Shown: piece after piece, positions 8,553-16,184 of the stretch
Position numbering within the stretch: position 1 is the stretch's first letter
Layout: each line of letters opens with the position of its first letter
Origin: Roseburia_C sp900315735
GTDB lineage: Bacteria > Bacillota > Clostridia > Lachnospirales > Lachnospiraceae
Assembly: GCA_052118425.1 (NCBI GenBank)
Contig: JBQKHF010000001.1
Direction: 5' to 3' (one strand)
DNA: 64,000 nucleotides
Notes under the pieces: model-generated
What the model saw: the letters and a program-made list of their open reading frames with translations, nothing else
Databases searched by the model: none
What the model was told of the DNA's origin: nothing
Translations under genes and position numbers: made by a program

Positions 8553-10268
8553 ATGAGGGAAAAAGTTGTGAATAGTGCAGACTATATTATAAAAATATTG
8601 TCTGTTCTTGTATCAGTATACTTTGTCAGTTCATTAGTATATAGAAATATATATATATGTGTTTCATTGGACCTGTTAATGTATCTAATGTCAGCTATTG
8701 TAATTGTGGATTATGTAATGTATGCATTTGATACATATAAAATAAATTATGCAGAAAATAAAATAATAAGAGGATGTATATGGACGATAACAGCTTGCGT
8801 ATGTAATGTGAAAATATTGATAATATTATTTGTTGTTTCATTGCTATTTTGGCTTTATATATCCAATGAAAAAAGAAGAAAATTTGATTTTTCGTTTACA
8901 TTTATGGTGGCATGTTTTGGCATGGAAATCATTAGCGTTATTGATATAATGTATGATTGCGAATATAGACATGGCGCAAAAATGCTGAATAGCTCGCTGG
9001 CAGTAGATATTTTGACAGTAATATCAGTATTGATGTATATATATTCAGACAAGATATTTACATGGATGGCAAAATTACCGGCAATTGAAAGAATGACAAA
9101 TTATAATAGTGTGAATTTTAATGAGGAAACACTTTGGCAGAAGAGGATGACATATGTTGGAGTAATACTTATTGGGTTATTATTGGGATTACATACGTAT
9201 AATTCTTTTGTCATTAATAAAGATATTTCGAGAATATTTATATTATCATTGATGATGATACTACAAATTGTAATTGTGTATTTTTTATATGACAAGGTAT
9301 GCAGTGACCTAGGCAGAACAGTCAATCTGTTTATAGCAGTAATTACGGTTTGCTTGCCATATATTAATTGTAAAAATTACAGCTTGAAAATGTCTCTTAT
9401 ATATTGTTCAGCGTTTGCAATTTGGTATTGCTGTTTCAAGTTTATAAAGAATAAGAAATGGAGTTGGATAATTGCTACAGTTTTGGCGATTTGTGCGGTT
9501 GCTTTTTTGGTTGTAAATGGTTATTATATTATCCCTTTCATAAATGTTGGCATCGGGATTCTTTTGGGAAAGATATTTAAAAAGAAGGAATGTTATTTAA
9601 TTATTTTATGCATTATATTGATAATATGTGGTCAGGTGTTGTTTGATTATAAATATATAACACCAATGAAAGAATATGATGAAGTAATTAATACTTGCTA
9701 TGATATCAATGAAAAAGTGGATGTTGACATGTTTTATGTGGGAGAAGATTCTCATATGATAAAGATGTTAAAAGATGGAGATATAACATTTAATTCAACA
9801 ACCTGCGATAATATAACGGAAAGTGGAGTGATTATATTTGATGCCGCTATTCCAGAAAAATATATTATACATAAATATGTTGTGTTAGAAGACAATCAAT
9901 TTATTGTTTGCTTTAACGATGAAAGTTTAGCGGAAAATTATCAAAATATGGGAGGAAAATATTCGAAGAAAGAATGTGATGCTCAATTGAATATAGACTA
10001 TAAGCAGAAAACACACATGGCAGAAGTAACAGTCTCAAATGTAACGGAAGGGTATCATGACCTATCTGTGGCAGTCTGGAAAGGTAATGAGGAGCCAATA
10101 TGGTATAATTTTGTGGATCATGGAGATGGACAGTTTCAAGTTAATGTAAAGTTGAAAAAATATAAGGAAAATGAAAGGATTAATTTTCATATATATGGGA
10201 CATTTGAACAGGAAGACCCAAATATTATAATAGGAAGTGATTATTTAATCCCAGCGATTGAACAATAA
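8553..10268 (+). CDS. Polytopic membrane protein with C-terminal GBS-Bsp-like domain
   Basis: Function unknown. Residues 1 to about 370 are dense hydrophobic helices (about 10-12 by eye) like a polymerase or GT-C-type integral membrane protein. The last ~200 residues are soluble: a segment about residues 380-470, then a beta-rich module beginning near 480 with TEGYHDLSVAVWKGNEE, WYNFVDHGDGQFQV and FHIYGTF. This resembles the GBS Bsp-like repeat (PF08481), known from streptococcal and other Firmicute surface hydrolases. Joining that module to a polytopic protein is unusual. AT-rich throughout, it is the last gene of the AT-rich block, and its stop lies 37 bases before the chosen start of the next gene. 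A Wzy polymerase is a possible alternative. Confidence 0.6.
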   Translation: MREKVVNSADYIIKILSVLVSVYFVSSLVYRNIYICVSLDLLMYLMSAIVIVDYVMYAFDTYKINYAENKIIRGCIWTITACVCNVKILIILFVVSLLFWLYISNEKRRKFDFSFTFMVACFGMEIISVIDIMYDCEYRHGAKMLNSSLAVDILTVISVLMYIYSDKIFTWMAKLPAIERMTNYNSVNFNEETLWQKRMTYVGVILIGLLLGLHTYNSFVINKDISRIFILSLMMILQIVIVYFLYDKVCSDLGRTVNLFIAVITVCLPYINCKNYSLKMSLIYCSAFAIWYCCFKFIKNKKWSWIIATVLAICAVAFLVVNGYYIIPFINVGIGILLGKIFKKKECYLIILCIILIICGQVLFDYKYITPMKEYDEVINTCYDINEKVDVDMFYVGEDSHMIKMLKDGDITFNSTTCDNITESGVIIFDAAIPEKYIIHKYVVLEDNQFIVCFNDESLAENYQNMGGKYSKKECDAQLNIDYKQKTHMAEVTVSNVTEGYHDLSVAVWKGNEEPIWYNFVDHGDGQFQVNVKLKKYKENERINFHIYGTFEQEDPNIIIGSDYLIPAIEQ

Positions 10269-10305
10269 TCAGAAGTATAACAATAACAACAGAGAGGATA
10301 AGATA

Positions 10306-11937
10306 ATGGTCTTGGCAGTAATACCGGCTCGTGGCGGCTCAAAAGGAATACCACGGAAAAATGTCCGTTTGATGAATGGAAAACCACTTATTTATTATGC
10401 AATTCATAATGCAAAGAATTGTTCAAGTATTGATGATGTTGTAGTTTCATCTGATGATGAAGAGATTTTGAAAATAGCTTCTTCTTATGGCGTAGAGACC
10501 ATGACCAGAGACAGTGAACTGGCAAAGGATGCCGTGACATTAGACCCGGTTATCTATGATGCAGTCTGCACTATGGAAAAGAAGAAAGGGATTCAGTATG
10601 ATGTGGTAATTACCTTACAGGTAACATCACCGTTACTTTCTTCTGATACCTTGGATAAGGCTTTGGAAAGCTTTTTGGCTTCTTCCGATGATACTTATAT
10701 CAGTGTGGTAAATAAGCCGCATTTATCCTGGACGAAGAAAGATGGCTGTTATGTACCGAATTATGAGAAACGTCTGAACCGTCAGCAGTTACCGCCGAAC
10801 TATCTTGAGACAGGTGCATTTCTGATTACAAGAAGAGAATGTATGGAGGTAAACAGCCGCATTGGAAAGAAGGTTTCTGTCTATGAGATGCCGGAGCGTG
10901 AGGCAGTAGATATTGATGCTGCTTCCGACTGGGTATTGTGTGAGTATGAACTGAAAAAGAAACGGATTATTCTTCGGGCAGATGGATACAAAGAGCTTGG
11001 AATGGGACACATTTATCACTGCCTGACACTGGCATATAATCTGACCGGACAGGAGATTCTCTTTGTGACAAAGGAGCAGCATGAACCGGGACTTAAGAAA
11101 CTGCAGGAAGCAAATATGCCGGTACATACCATTAAGAGTGACGAAGAATTCATGGAATTCGTGCAGGAATGGAAGCCGGACGTAGTAGTAAATGACTGCC
11201 TTAATACAGAAGCAGATTACATCAAAGAATTAAAGAAATATGTGAAACGTGTCGTAACCATAGAAGATCTCGGCGAGGGAGCCGATTATGCAGATGTAGT
11301 GATTAATGCTCTGTATGAAGATCATACCAGAGGAGATAATTATTACTGGGGATCCAATTATGTATGTCTTCGGGATGAATTTTTCTGTGCCACACCATCC
11401 GTATTTCATGAACAGGTGCAGAATATAGTGGTTATCTTCGGTGGAACAGACCCTTCGAACTTTACCAAGAGAATCTATGAGATGGCAAAGCGGATTCATA
11501 AGGATTATCCTGAGATTAAATTCCATTTTGCACTGGGCGTAGGGTATGACCAGAAAGCAAATCAGATTGAGACAGATGAAATAGCAGGCATCTATGTAGA
11601 GCAGAATTTAAAACACATCAGCGACCTTTTTGGCAAGGCAGACCTGGCATTTACTTCTCAGGGCAGAACCGTCTATGAGCTTGCCACCATAGGCGTACCG
11701 GCAGTGGTTATGGCTCAGAATGAGCGTGAGATGAAGCACACCTTTGCACAGATGAACAATGGTTTCTTAAATCTTGGACTTGGAATCAATGTGGCAGATG
11801 AAACCATTGAGACAACCTTCCGCTGGCTGGTTGATACACCACAGATTCGAAAGGAAATGCAAAGCCTGATGATGCGTCATGACTTGAAATCCGGTATTAA
11901 GAGGGTAATCGGATTAATTTTGGAGGACGAAGAATAG
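10306..11937 (+). CDS. Fused CMP-nonulosonate cytidylyltransferase / PseG-like UDP-sugar hydrolase
   Basis: The first ~225 residues are a CMP-N-acylneuraminate cytidylyltransferase (NeuA/PseF/LegF family): VIPARGGSKGIPRKN, then SSDDEEIL and LQVTSPLL. From about residue 228 a PseG-type domain starts: RIILRADGYKELGMGHIYHCLTLA in two parts, with the PseG-like GMGH histidine, then VVNDCLN, IEDLGEGADYADVVINALY and VIFGGTDPSN. PseG enzymes remove UDP from 2,4-diacetamido-2,4,6-trideoxyhexoses before NeuB-type condensation. The start is set at 10306, just before VLAVIPARGG and seven bases after a GAGAGGA, rather than the in-frame ATG at 10258 whose Asn-rich extension fits no cytidylyltransferase. 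The AT-rich block ends here. The exact nonulosonate (pseudaminate- or legionaminate-like) is not determined. Confidence 0.82.
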   Translation: MVLAVIPARGGSKGIPRKNVRLMNGKPLIYYAIHNAKNCSSIDDVVVSSDDEEILKIASSYGVETMTRDSELAKDAVTLDPVIYDAVCTMEKKKGIQYDVVITLQVTSPLLSSDTLDKALESFLASSDDTYISVVNKPHLSWTKKDGCYVPNYEKRLNRQQLPPNYLETGAFLITRRECMEVNSRIGKKVSVYEMPEREAVDIDAASDWVLCEYELKKKRIILRADGYKELGMGHIYHCLTLAYNLTGQEILFVTKEQHEPGLKKLQEANMPVHTIKSDEEFMEFVQEWKPDVVVNDCLNTEADYIKELKKYVKRVVTIEDLGEGADYADVVINALYEDHTRGDNYYWGSNYVCLRDEFFCATPSVFHEQVQNIVVIFGGTDPSNFTKRIYEMAKRIHKDYPEIKFHFALGVGYDQKANQIETDEIAGIYVEQNLKHISDLFGKADLAFTSQGRTVYELATIGVPAVVMAQNEREMKHTFAQMNNGFLNLGLGINVADETIETTFRWLVDTPQIRKEMQSLMMRHDLKSGIKRVIGLILEDEE

Positions 11938-11953
11938 ATTTTGGTAGCAAGAG

Positions 11954-12010
11954 TGAGACCATTGAGACTAAAAATGAGACCATTGAGACCAAAGTGAGAC
12001 TAATTGGAGA
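11954..12010. repeat. Imperfect ~21-bp tandem repeat between genes
   Basis: Two copies of TGAGACCATTGAGAC followed by YAAAR (11954-11974 and 11975-11994) and a decayed third (TGAGACTAATTGGAG) fill the gap before the acyltransferase gene. The last copy grades into the ribosome binding site TTGGAGA. No known function. Confidence 0.75.
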
Positions 12011-12016
12011 ACAAAT

Positions 12017-13030
12017 ATGCAGAAGAACATAGCATGGCTTTCGAGCCTGCGTGGAATAGGCTGCCTCTTCGTACTGGCAGCACATCTTGGCGCAAGCTCG
12101 ACAAATTATGGAATGTATTTTAACGGCTGCGGCAAAATAGGTGTCTGGTTGTTTATGATTTTCAGTGGATTCTGGTTTCTGTATCCGCTCTGCCAGAGGC
12201 AGCAGGCTTTGAAGGGGCGGAATCTTATGGGCTATTATGGCAAGAAAATCATCCGGATTATGATACCATATCTGGCAGTTCTGCTGATTTCCATGGGACT
12301 GGGATTTATTCCGGATGGAAAGGAACTGTTGCGGCATTTGTTGCTGGTAGATGGATTCGGACATTTCTGGTATATGCCGGTTATTATGAAATTTTTCCTG
12401 ATTGCACCGCTGTTCTGGCTGTTGCAGCAGATGATAAGGAATAAAAAATGGCTGTTTGCAATAATCGCAGGAATTGGAATTGCACTGTCAGTAGTATTTC
12501 CGTTTACCACATACACAGAAAATTCCACGCAGCTGCGGTGGTATGTTCCGGTATTTTTAATGGGAATGCTTCTTGCAATTATCTGGGACTTCTGGAATAA
12601 CTGGAAGGAAAACAGAGTAGGAGCAGATGTAATTGTATTGGCACTGGTAGTAATATTATTTTCTCTTACACCGTGGTTCCGGCAGAAGTTGTGGGGAATA
12701 GAGCCATCTGCTTATCTGCAGAATAAATATCTGCTGATGGGGGGATTGTGGTGCCTTATTATTCTTGGAATCGTAAAAGGAAAAATATGGAAAGCATGGC
12801 TTAATAAGAGCCGCGTCCTGCAATGGATTGGGGAAATCAGCTTTCCGCTGTACCTCATTCATTTCCCAATCTTAATGCGGTTAAATACTACGGAAATGGG
12901 ATGGACGAAAAAAGTGATTATTGTATTGGTTACAAGTATTTTACTGGCGGCAATTCTCCATTGGGGCGTGGAAAAGCCATGTATCACATTGTCAAAGAAA
13001 CTGACAGAATATAAAAAGTCAGAGAATTAA
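12017..13030 (+). CDS. Acyltransferase 3 family membrane protein (OafA-like)
   Basis: A 337-residue integral membrane acyltransferase (PF01757 type) that probably O-acetylates a sugar on the membrane. The N-terminus shows the family start LSSLRGIGCLFVLAAHLG, with the conserved Arg and catalytic-type His, followed by a second motif GVWLFMIFSGFW (usually FFvlSGfl) and about ten hydrophobic helices, ending in SFPLYLIHFPIL, WGVEKP and a basic tail. Placed between the CMP-sugar synthetase fusion and NeuB with spacings of 79 and 13 bases, it most likely modifies the nonulosonic acid or the glycan carrying it. The acceptor is inferred only from position. Confidence 0.85.
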   Translation: MQKNIAWLSSLRGIGCLFVLAAHLGASSTNYGMYFNGCGKIGVWLFMIFSGFWFLYPLCQRQQALKGRNLMGYYGKKIIRIMIPYLAVLLISMGLGFIPDGKELLRHLLLVDGFGHFWYMPVIMKFFLIAPLFWLLQQMIRNKKWLFAIIAGIGIALSVVFPFTTYTENSTQLRWYVPVFLMGMLLAIIWDFWNNWKENRVGADVIVLALVVILFSLTPWFRQKLWGIEPSAYLQNKYLLMGGLWCLIILGIVKGKIWKAWLNKSRVLQWIGEISFPLYLIHFPILMRLNTTEMGWTKKVIIVLVTSILLAAILHWGVEKPCITLSKKLTEYKKSEN

Positions 13031-13043
13031 AGGAGAAATGAAT

Positions 13044-14111
13044 ATGAGTAAAATTATCGAACGTGCTCTGACACATAAAGCAGTACTGATTGCAGAGATT
13101 GGTGTAAATTATTATGACATTGCAAAGAAAATGAACATTTCCAATATGGAAGCTGCGAAGTTAATGATCAAGAAAGCCAAGGATGCCGGAATCCATGCAG
13201 TAAAATTCCAGACCTATAAAGCTGATACGCTGGCAGCAAAGGATTCTCCATCTTACTGGGATACCACGGAAGAGACCACAACATCCCAGCATGAGTTGTT
13301 CCAGAAATTTGACCAGTTTGGCAAAAAAGAATATCAGGAGCTGAAGGATTACAGCGACGAAATCGGCATTGAATTTTTATCCACTGCATTTGACATCGAA
13401 TCTGCAGATTATCTCGATAAGATGATGGATGTCTATAAAGTATCTTCATCCGATATGAACAACCTTCCATTTGTGGAATATCAGGCAAAGAAAAATAAAC
13501 CAATGCTCATTTCTGTAGGCGCAGCTAATGAGGATGAGATTGACCGCATGATAGCAACAGTCCGTAAGGTAAATAACCAGCCACTTTGCATCCTGCATTG
13601 CGTACTGGAATATCCGACTCCATATGAGCATGCCAACTTAAATAAGATAGCAAGCCTGAAAGAAAAGTATAAGGATTTGATTATCGGATATTCAGACCAT
13701 ACGAAACCGGATGCCTGCGCAGATGTAATCAAAACAGCGTACAATCTGGGCGCGGTAGTGATAGAGAAGCATTTTACACTGGACAAGACCTTAAAAGGAA
13801 ATGATCACTATCATGCTATGGATCCGGAGGATGCAAGAAAGATTCTTTCAGGAATTGAATTTATTGATACCATTCGTGGCAAAGGTGATTTATGCTGCTT
13901 AGAGACAGAGCAGACTGCCAGAAAGAATGCAAGACGTTCTCTGGTAACAACCTGCGATATTGCAAAAGGAACCGTAATCACAAGAGAAATGCTGACCTTC
14001 AAGAGACCGGGAACCGGAATCTCTCCGGAACGGATGGAAGAAATTATTGGACGCACGCTGAAGGTGGATGTGGCAGAGGATACGATTTTGAAGGATGAAA
14101 TGTTAGGATAG
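13044..14111 (+). CDS. neuB: N-acetylneuraminate/nonulosonate synthase (NeuB family)
   Basis: Condenses phosphoenolpyruvate with a six-carbon amino sugar to form a nine-carbon nonulosonic acid. The TIM-barrel domain shows IAEIGVNYY, VKFQTYKADTLA, IGYSDHT, VVIEKHFTLDKTL and NDHYHAMDP (metal-site His). The last ~65 residues are the SAF/antifreeze-like domain with ARRSLVTTCDIAKGTVI and RPGTGISP. At 355 residues it is the usual size. The ATG at 13044 lies eight bases after AGGAG, better than the ATG at 13038, which leaves two. The pairing with a PseG-containing fusion favours a pseudaminate- or legionaminate-like product over N-acetylneuraminate, but the dehydratase, aminotransferase and N-acetyltransferase steps are not adjacent. 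Confidence 0.9.
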   Translation: MSKIIERALTHKAVLIAEIGVNYYDIAKKMNISNMEAAKLMIKKAKDAGIHAVKFQTYKADTLAAKDSPSYWDTTEETTTSQHELFQKFDQFGKKEYQELKDYSDEIGIEFLSTAFDIESADYLDKMMDVYKVSSSDMNNLPFVEYQAKKNKPMLISVGAANEDEIDRMIATVRKVNNQPLCILHCVLEYPTPYEHANLNKIASLKEKYKDLIIGYSDHTKPDACADVIKTAYNLGAVVIEKHFTLDKTLKGNDHYHAMDPEDARKILSGIEFIDTIRGKGDLCCLETEQTARKNARRSLVTTCDIAKGTVITREMLTFKRPGTGISPERMEEIIGRTLKVDVAEDTILKDEMLG

Positions 14112-14154
14112 AAAATTCTGAAATGCACAAACTACATCATAGTAACAATTTGAC

Positions 14155-14181
14155 AGTTGCCGTATTTTTTTTACGGCAGCT
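14155..14181 (+). terminator. Perfect hairpin with all-T loop downstream of neuB
   Basis: TGCCGTA (14158-14164), seven T (14165-14171), TACGGCA (14172-14178), extendable by a G-U and two more pairs to 14155-14181. No T-run follows the stem, so it is not a textbook intrinsic terminator. It marks the end of the nonulosonate genes and the start of the ATPase pair. Confidence 0.4.
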
Positions 14182-14239
14182 ATTGAAAAGGACTGAGAAG
14201 TAAGTTATTATGGATGTAATGAGAGAAAGCGAGGAATCT

Positions 14240-15343
14240 ATGTTATTAGAATTTCACGTAAAGAATTTTAAAAATTTTAAAGACGAATTGATTTTAGATT
14301 TAAGCAGAACAAACAATTATGAATTCAGTGAAGAGGCTGTCCAGGATGGTGTTGTTAAGACCGCTTTGATTTACGGTGAGAATGCCAGCGGAAAGACAAA
14401 TCTTGGTTATGCCATTTTTGACTTGATTCTTCATTTGACAGATAAGGAAAAAGCAAGTGAAGATTATTCTCCATATGCGAATTTAGAGCATCGAGGATAT
14501 GTGGAATTTTATTACAAATTTCGGTTTGGTGAGCATATTCTTGAGTACAGTTACAGAAAAAGCCCAACAATGTTTCTTGTGAAAGAAGATGTAGAGATAG
14601 ATGGAAAGAGAGTCATCTTTTTTGATTATAGAGCAAATAAGGGAGAAGTTCTGCTGAAAGGTGCAGAGAATCTTAATACAGATTTGGCAGAGAAAAACAT
14701 TTCCTTTGTGAAATATATTGCCCGCAATACGGTTTTAGATGATAATGATGAGAATAATACGTTTGAAACTTTTATTGATTTTGTTGAGCATATGCTGATG
14801 TTCAGTTCTTTGGCAAAGAATAGTTACCAGGGATTTACAGTAGGAAGTGAAAATATTGGAGAAGGAATTATTGAGAGAGGCTATGTGAAAGAATTTCAGG
14901 AATTCCTAGCATCAGTGGGAATTAAATATGAATTGGTGGCAAAAGAGATTGATGGAAGCAAGCGGTTATTCTGCCGGTTTGGAAAAAGGGATGTAAGCTT
15001 CTTTCGGATTGCATCAAGAGGAACCAGTTCACTGGCATTGTTCTACTATTGGCTGATTCAGATGAAAGAAGCATCCTTTGTATTTATTGATGAGTTTGAT
15101 GCATTTTATCATGATACATTAGCAGAGCAGGTAGTGCGGGAGTTGTTGGCAATGGAACATACTCAGGCATTATTTACAACACACAATACTGCAATTATGA
15201 CGAATGATTTGTTAAGACCGGACTGCTATATGCAGATTGTCGATGGACAGATTCGTTCTTTTGCAGATTCAACGGAGAAGGAGTTACGCAAGGCACATAA
15301 TCTGAGAAAGATGTACCAGGCGGGGGCGTTTGATGGAAAATAA
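14240..15343 (+). CDS. AAA/ABC-type ATPase, probable defence-system sensor (AAA15/OLD/RloA-like)
   Basis: An ABC-class ATPase of the single-protein AAA_15/RloA type. It begins LEFHVKNFKNFKDE, typical of these proteins, with Walker A GENASGKTNL near residue 46, a signature-like ASRGTSSLA near 260, Walker B FVFIDEFD near 281 and the switch histidine in LFTTHNTAIM. The middle (residues ~90-240) is variable. The start is placed at 14240 after GCGAGGA; upstream in-frame ATGs at 14210 and 14219 would add ten or seven residues without family resemblance. The following gene overlaps by 11 bases and encodes a TOPRIM-like partner, the architecture of RloAB, AbiL and PARIS systems. It has nothing to do with glycan synthesis by sequence. 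Confidence 0.8.
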   Translation: MLLEFHVKNFKNFKDELILDLSRTNNYEFSEEAVQDGVVKTALIYGENASGKTNLGYAIFDLILHLTDKEKASEDYSPYANLEHRGYVEFYYKFRFGEHILEYSYRKSPTMFLVKEDVEIDGKRVIFFDYRANKGEVLLKGAENLNTDLAEKNISFVKYIARNTVLDDNDENNTFETFIDFVEHMLMFSSLAKNSYQGFTVGSENIGEGIIERGYVKEFQEFLASVGIKYELVAKEIDGSKRLFCRFGKRDVSFFRIASRGTSSLALFYYWLIQMKEASFVFIDEFDAFYHDTLAEQVVRELLAMEHTQALFTTHNTAIMTNDLLRPDCYMQIVDGQIRSFADSTEKELRKAHNLRKMYQAGAFDGK

Positions 15344-16112
15344 TTGTATTGCAGTTATCTATGAGGGGAATAAGACAGAACGGATATTGATTGAGAATTT
15401 GAAGAAGATTTTCTTTTTAAACAGAGCCAATATTGTTTTTGTTGGATTTCCTGCAGGTCAGAATATTTATATGCTGTGGAAACAAATCCAGAAAGATGAG
15501 TACGAAACAGATTTAATAGAGCTGATTCGTGAATATAATAAGGATGCAGCAGAAAAACTAAAGGGATATAGCCGGGATGATTTCTCGGAGATATATCTCT
15601 TTTTCGACTATGATGGACATAATTGTAATTTGAGTGCAACAGATCCGGATGGAACTGCTGTACTGGGGGAGATGTTAGAGACCTTTGATAATGAGACAGA
15701 ATTAGGAAAGTTGTATATCAATTATCCGATGGTAGAAGCAATACGGGATAATAAAAAAGAAGACTGCTGTTACAGAAGGTGCAGCGTATCTTTGGAAGAA
15801 GCAGGAAAATATAAGAATATAGTTTCAGATATGAAAGAGTTTCAGGATTTTCGGAAGTATACATATGAAGACTGGCAGTATCTGTGCCAGCAGGCAATAA
15901 AGAAAGCAAACTGTATTGTTCAGGGAAAATATGAAACTGCATCTTATAAGGAATTGTTTCAATATTTGTCACAGAAGGATATTTATCAGAGTCAGCAGAA
16001 AAATTTTGTAAGCAAAGGGGAAATAGCAATTTTAAGTTCGGTTCCGTTATTTTTGCTGGAATACTTTCCGGGAACCTTTTATGAAAAGATATTAGAGCGA
16101 GCATTGTGTTGA
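15333..16112 (+). CDS. TOPRIM-like partner of the ATPase, probable defence effector
   Basis: A 259-residue protein not fully recognised. Two TOPRIM-style acidic motifs are visible: AVIYEGNKTE at the N-terminus (hydrophobic-x-EG) and IYLFFDYDGHN near residue 90 (DxD). A short YPMVEAIRD block follows near residue 130, and the remainder is helical and charged. This resembles RloB, AbiLii or DUF4435/AriB effectors, which act as nucleases next to ABC-type ATPases. The gap between the two motifs is longer than in standard TOPRIM domains. The ATG at 15333 overlaps the ATPase gene by 11 bases and follows a purine run; a TTG sits just before it at 15330. Tight overlap indicates translational coupling and balanced expression. 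Confidence 0.6.
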   Translation: MENNCIAVIYEGNKTERILIENLKKIFFLNRANIVFVGFPAGQNIYMLWKQIQKDEYETDLIELIREYNKDAAEKLKGYSRDDFSEIYLFFDYDGHNCNLSATDPDGTAVLGEMLETFDNETELGKLYINYPMVEAIRDNKKEDCCYRRCSVSLEEAGKYKNIVSDMKEFQDFRKYTYEDWQYLCQQAIKKANCIVQGKYETASYKELFQYLSQKDIYQSQQKNFVSKGEIAILSSVPLFLLEYFPGTFYEKILERALC

Positions 16113-16184
16113 AAAAAGTCATCAAAACAAGTAACATGAGATTATATAAATGTGTAAACAAATAAAAAATTATGGAGGGCACCT

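Noticed and set aside
10258..10305. N-terminal Asn-rich extension of the cytidylyltransferase fusion
   Set aside because: It has no family resemblance, overlaps the previous gene, and the ATG at 10306 has a better-placed ribosome binding site right before the VIPARGG motif.
12034..12364. Long minus-strand open frame opposite the acyltransferase gene
   Set aside because: Opposite-strand shadow of a real acyltransferase 3 gene, with no ribosome binding site or protein-family features.
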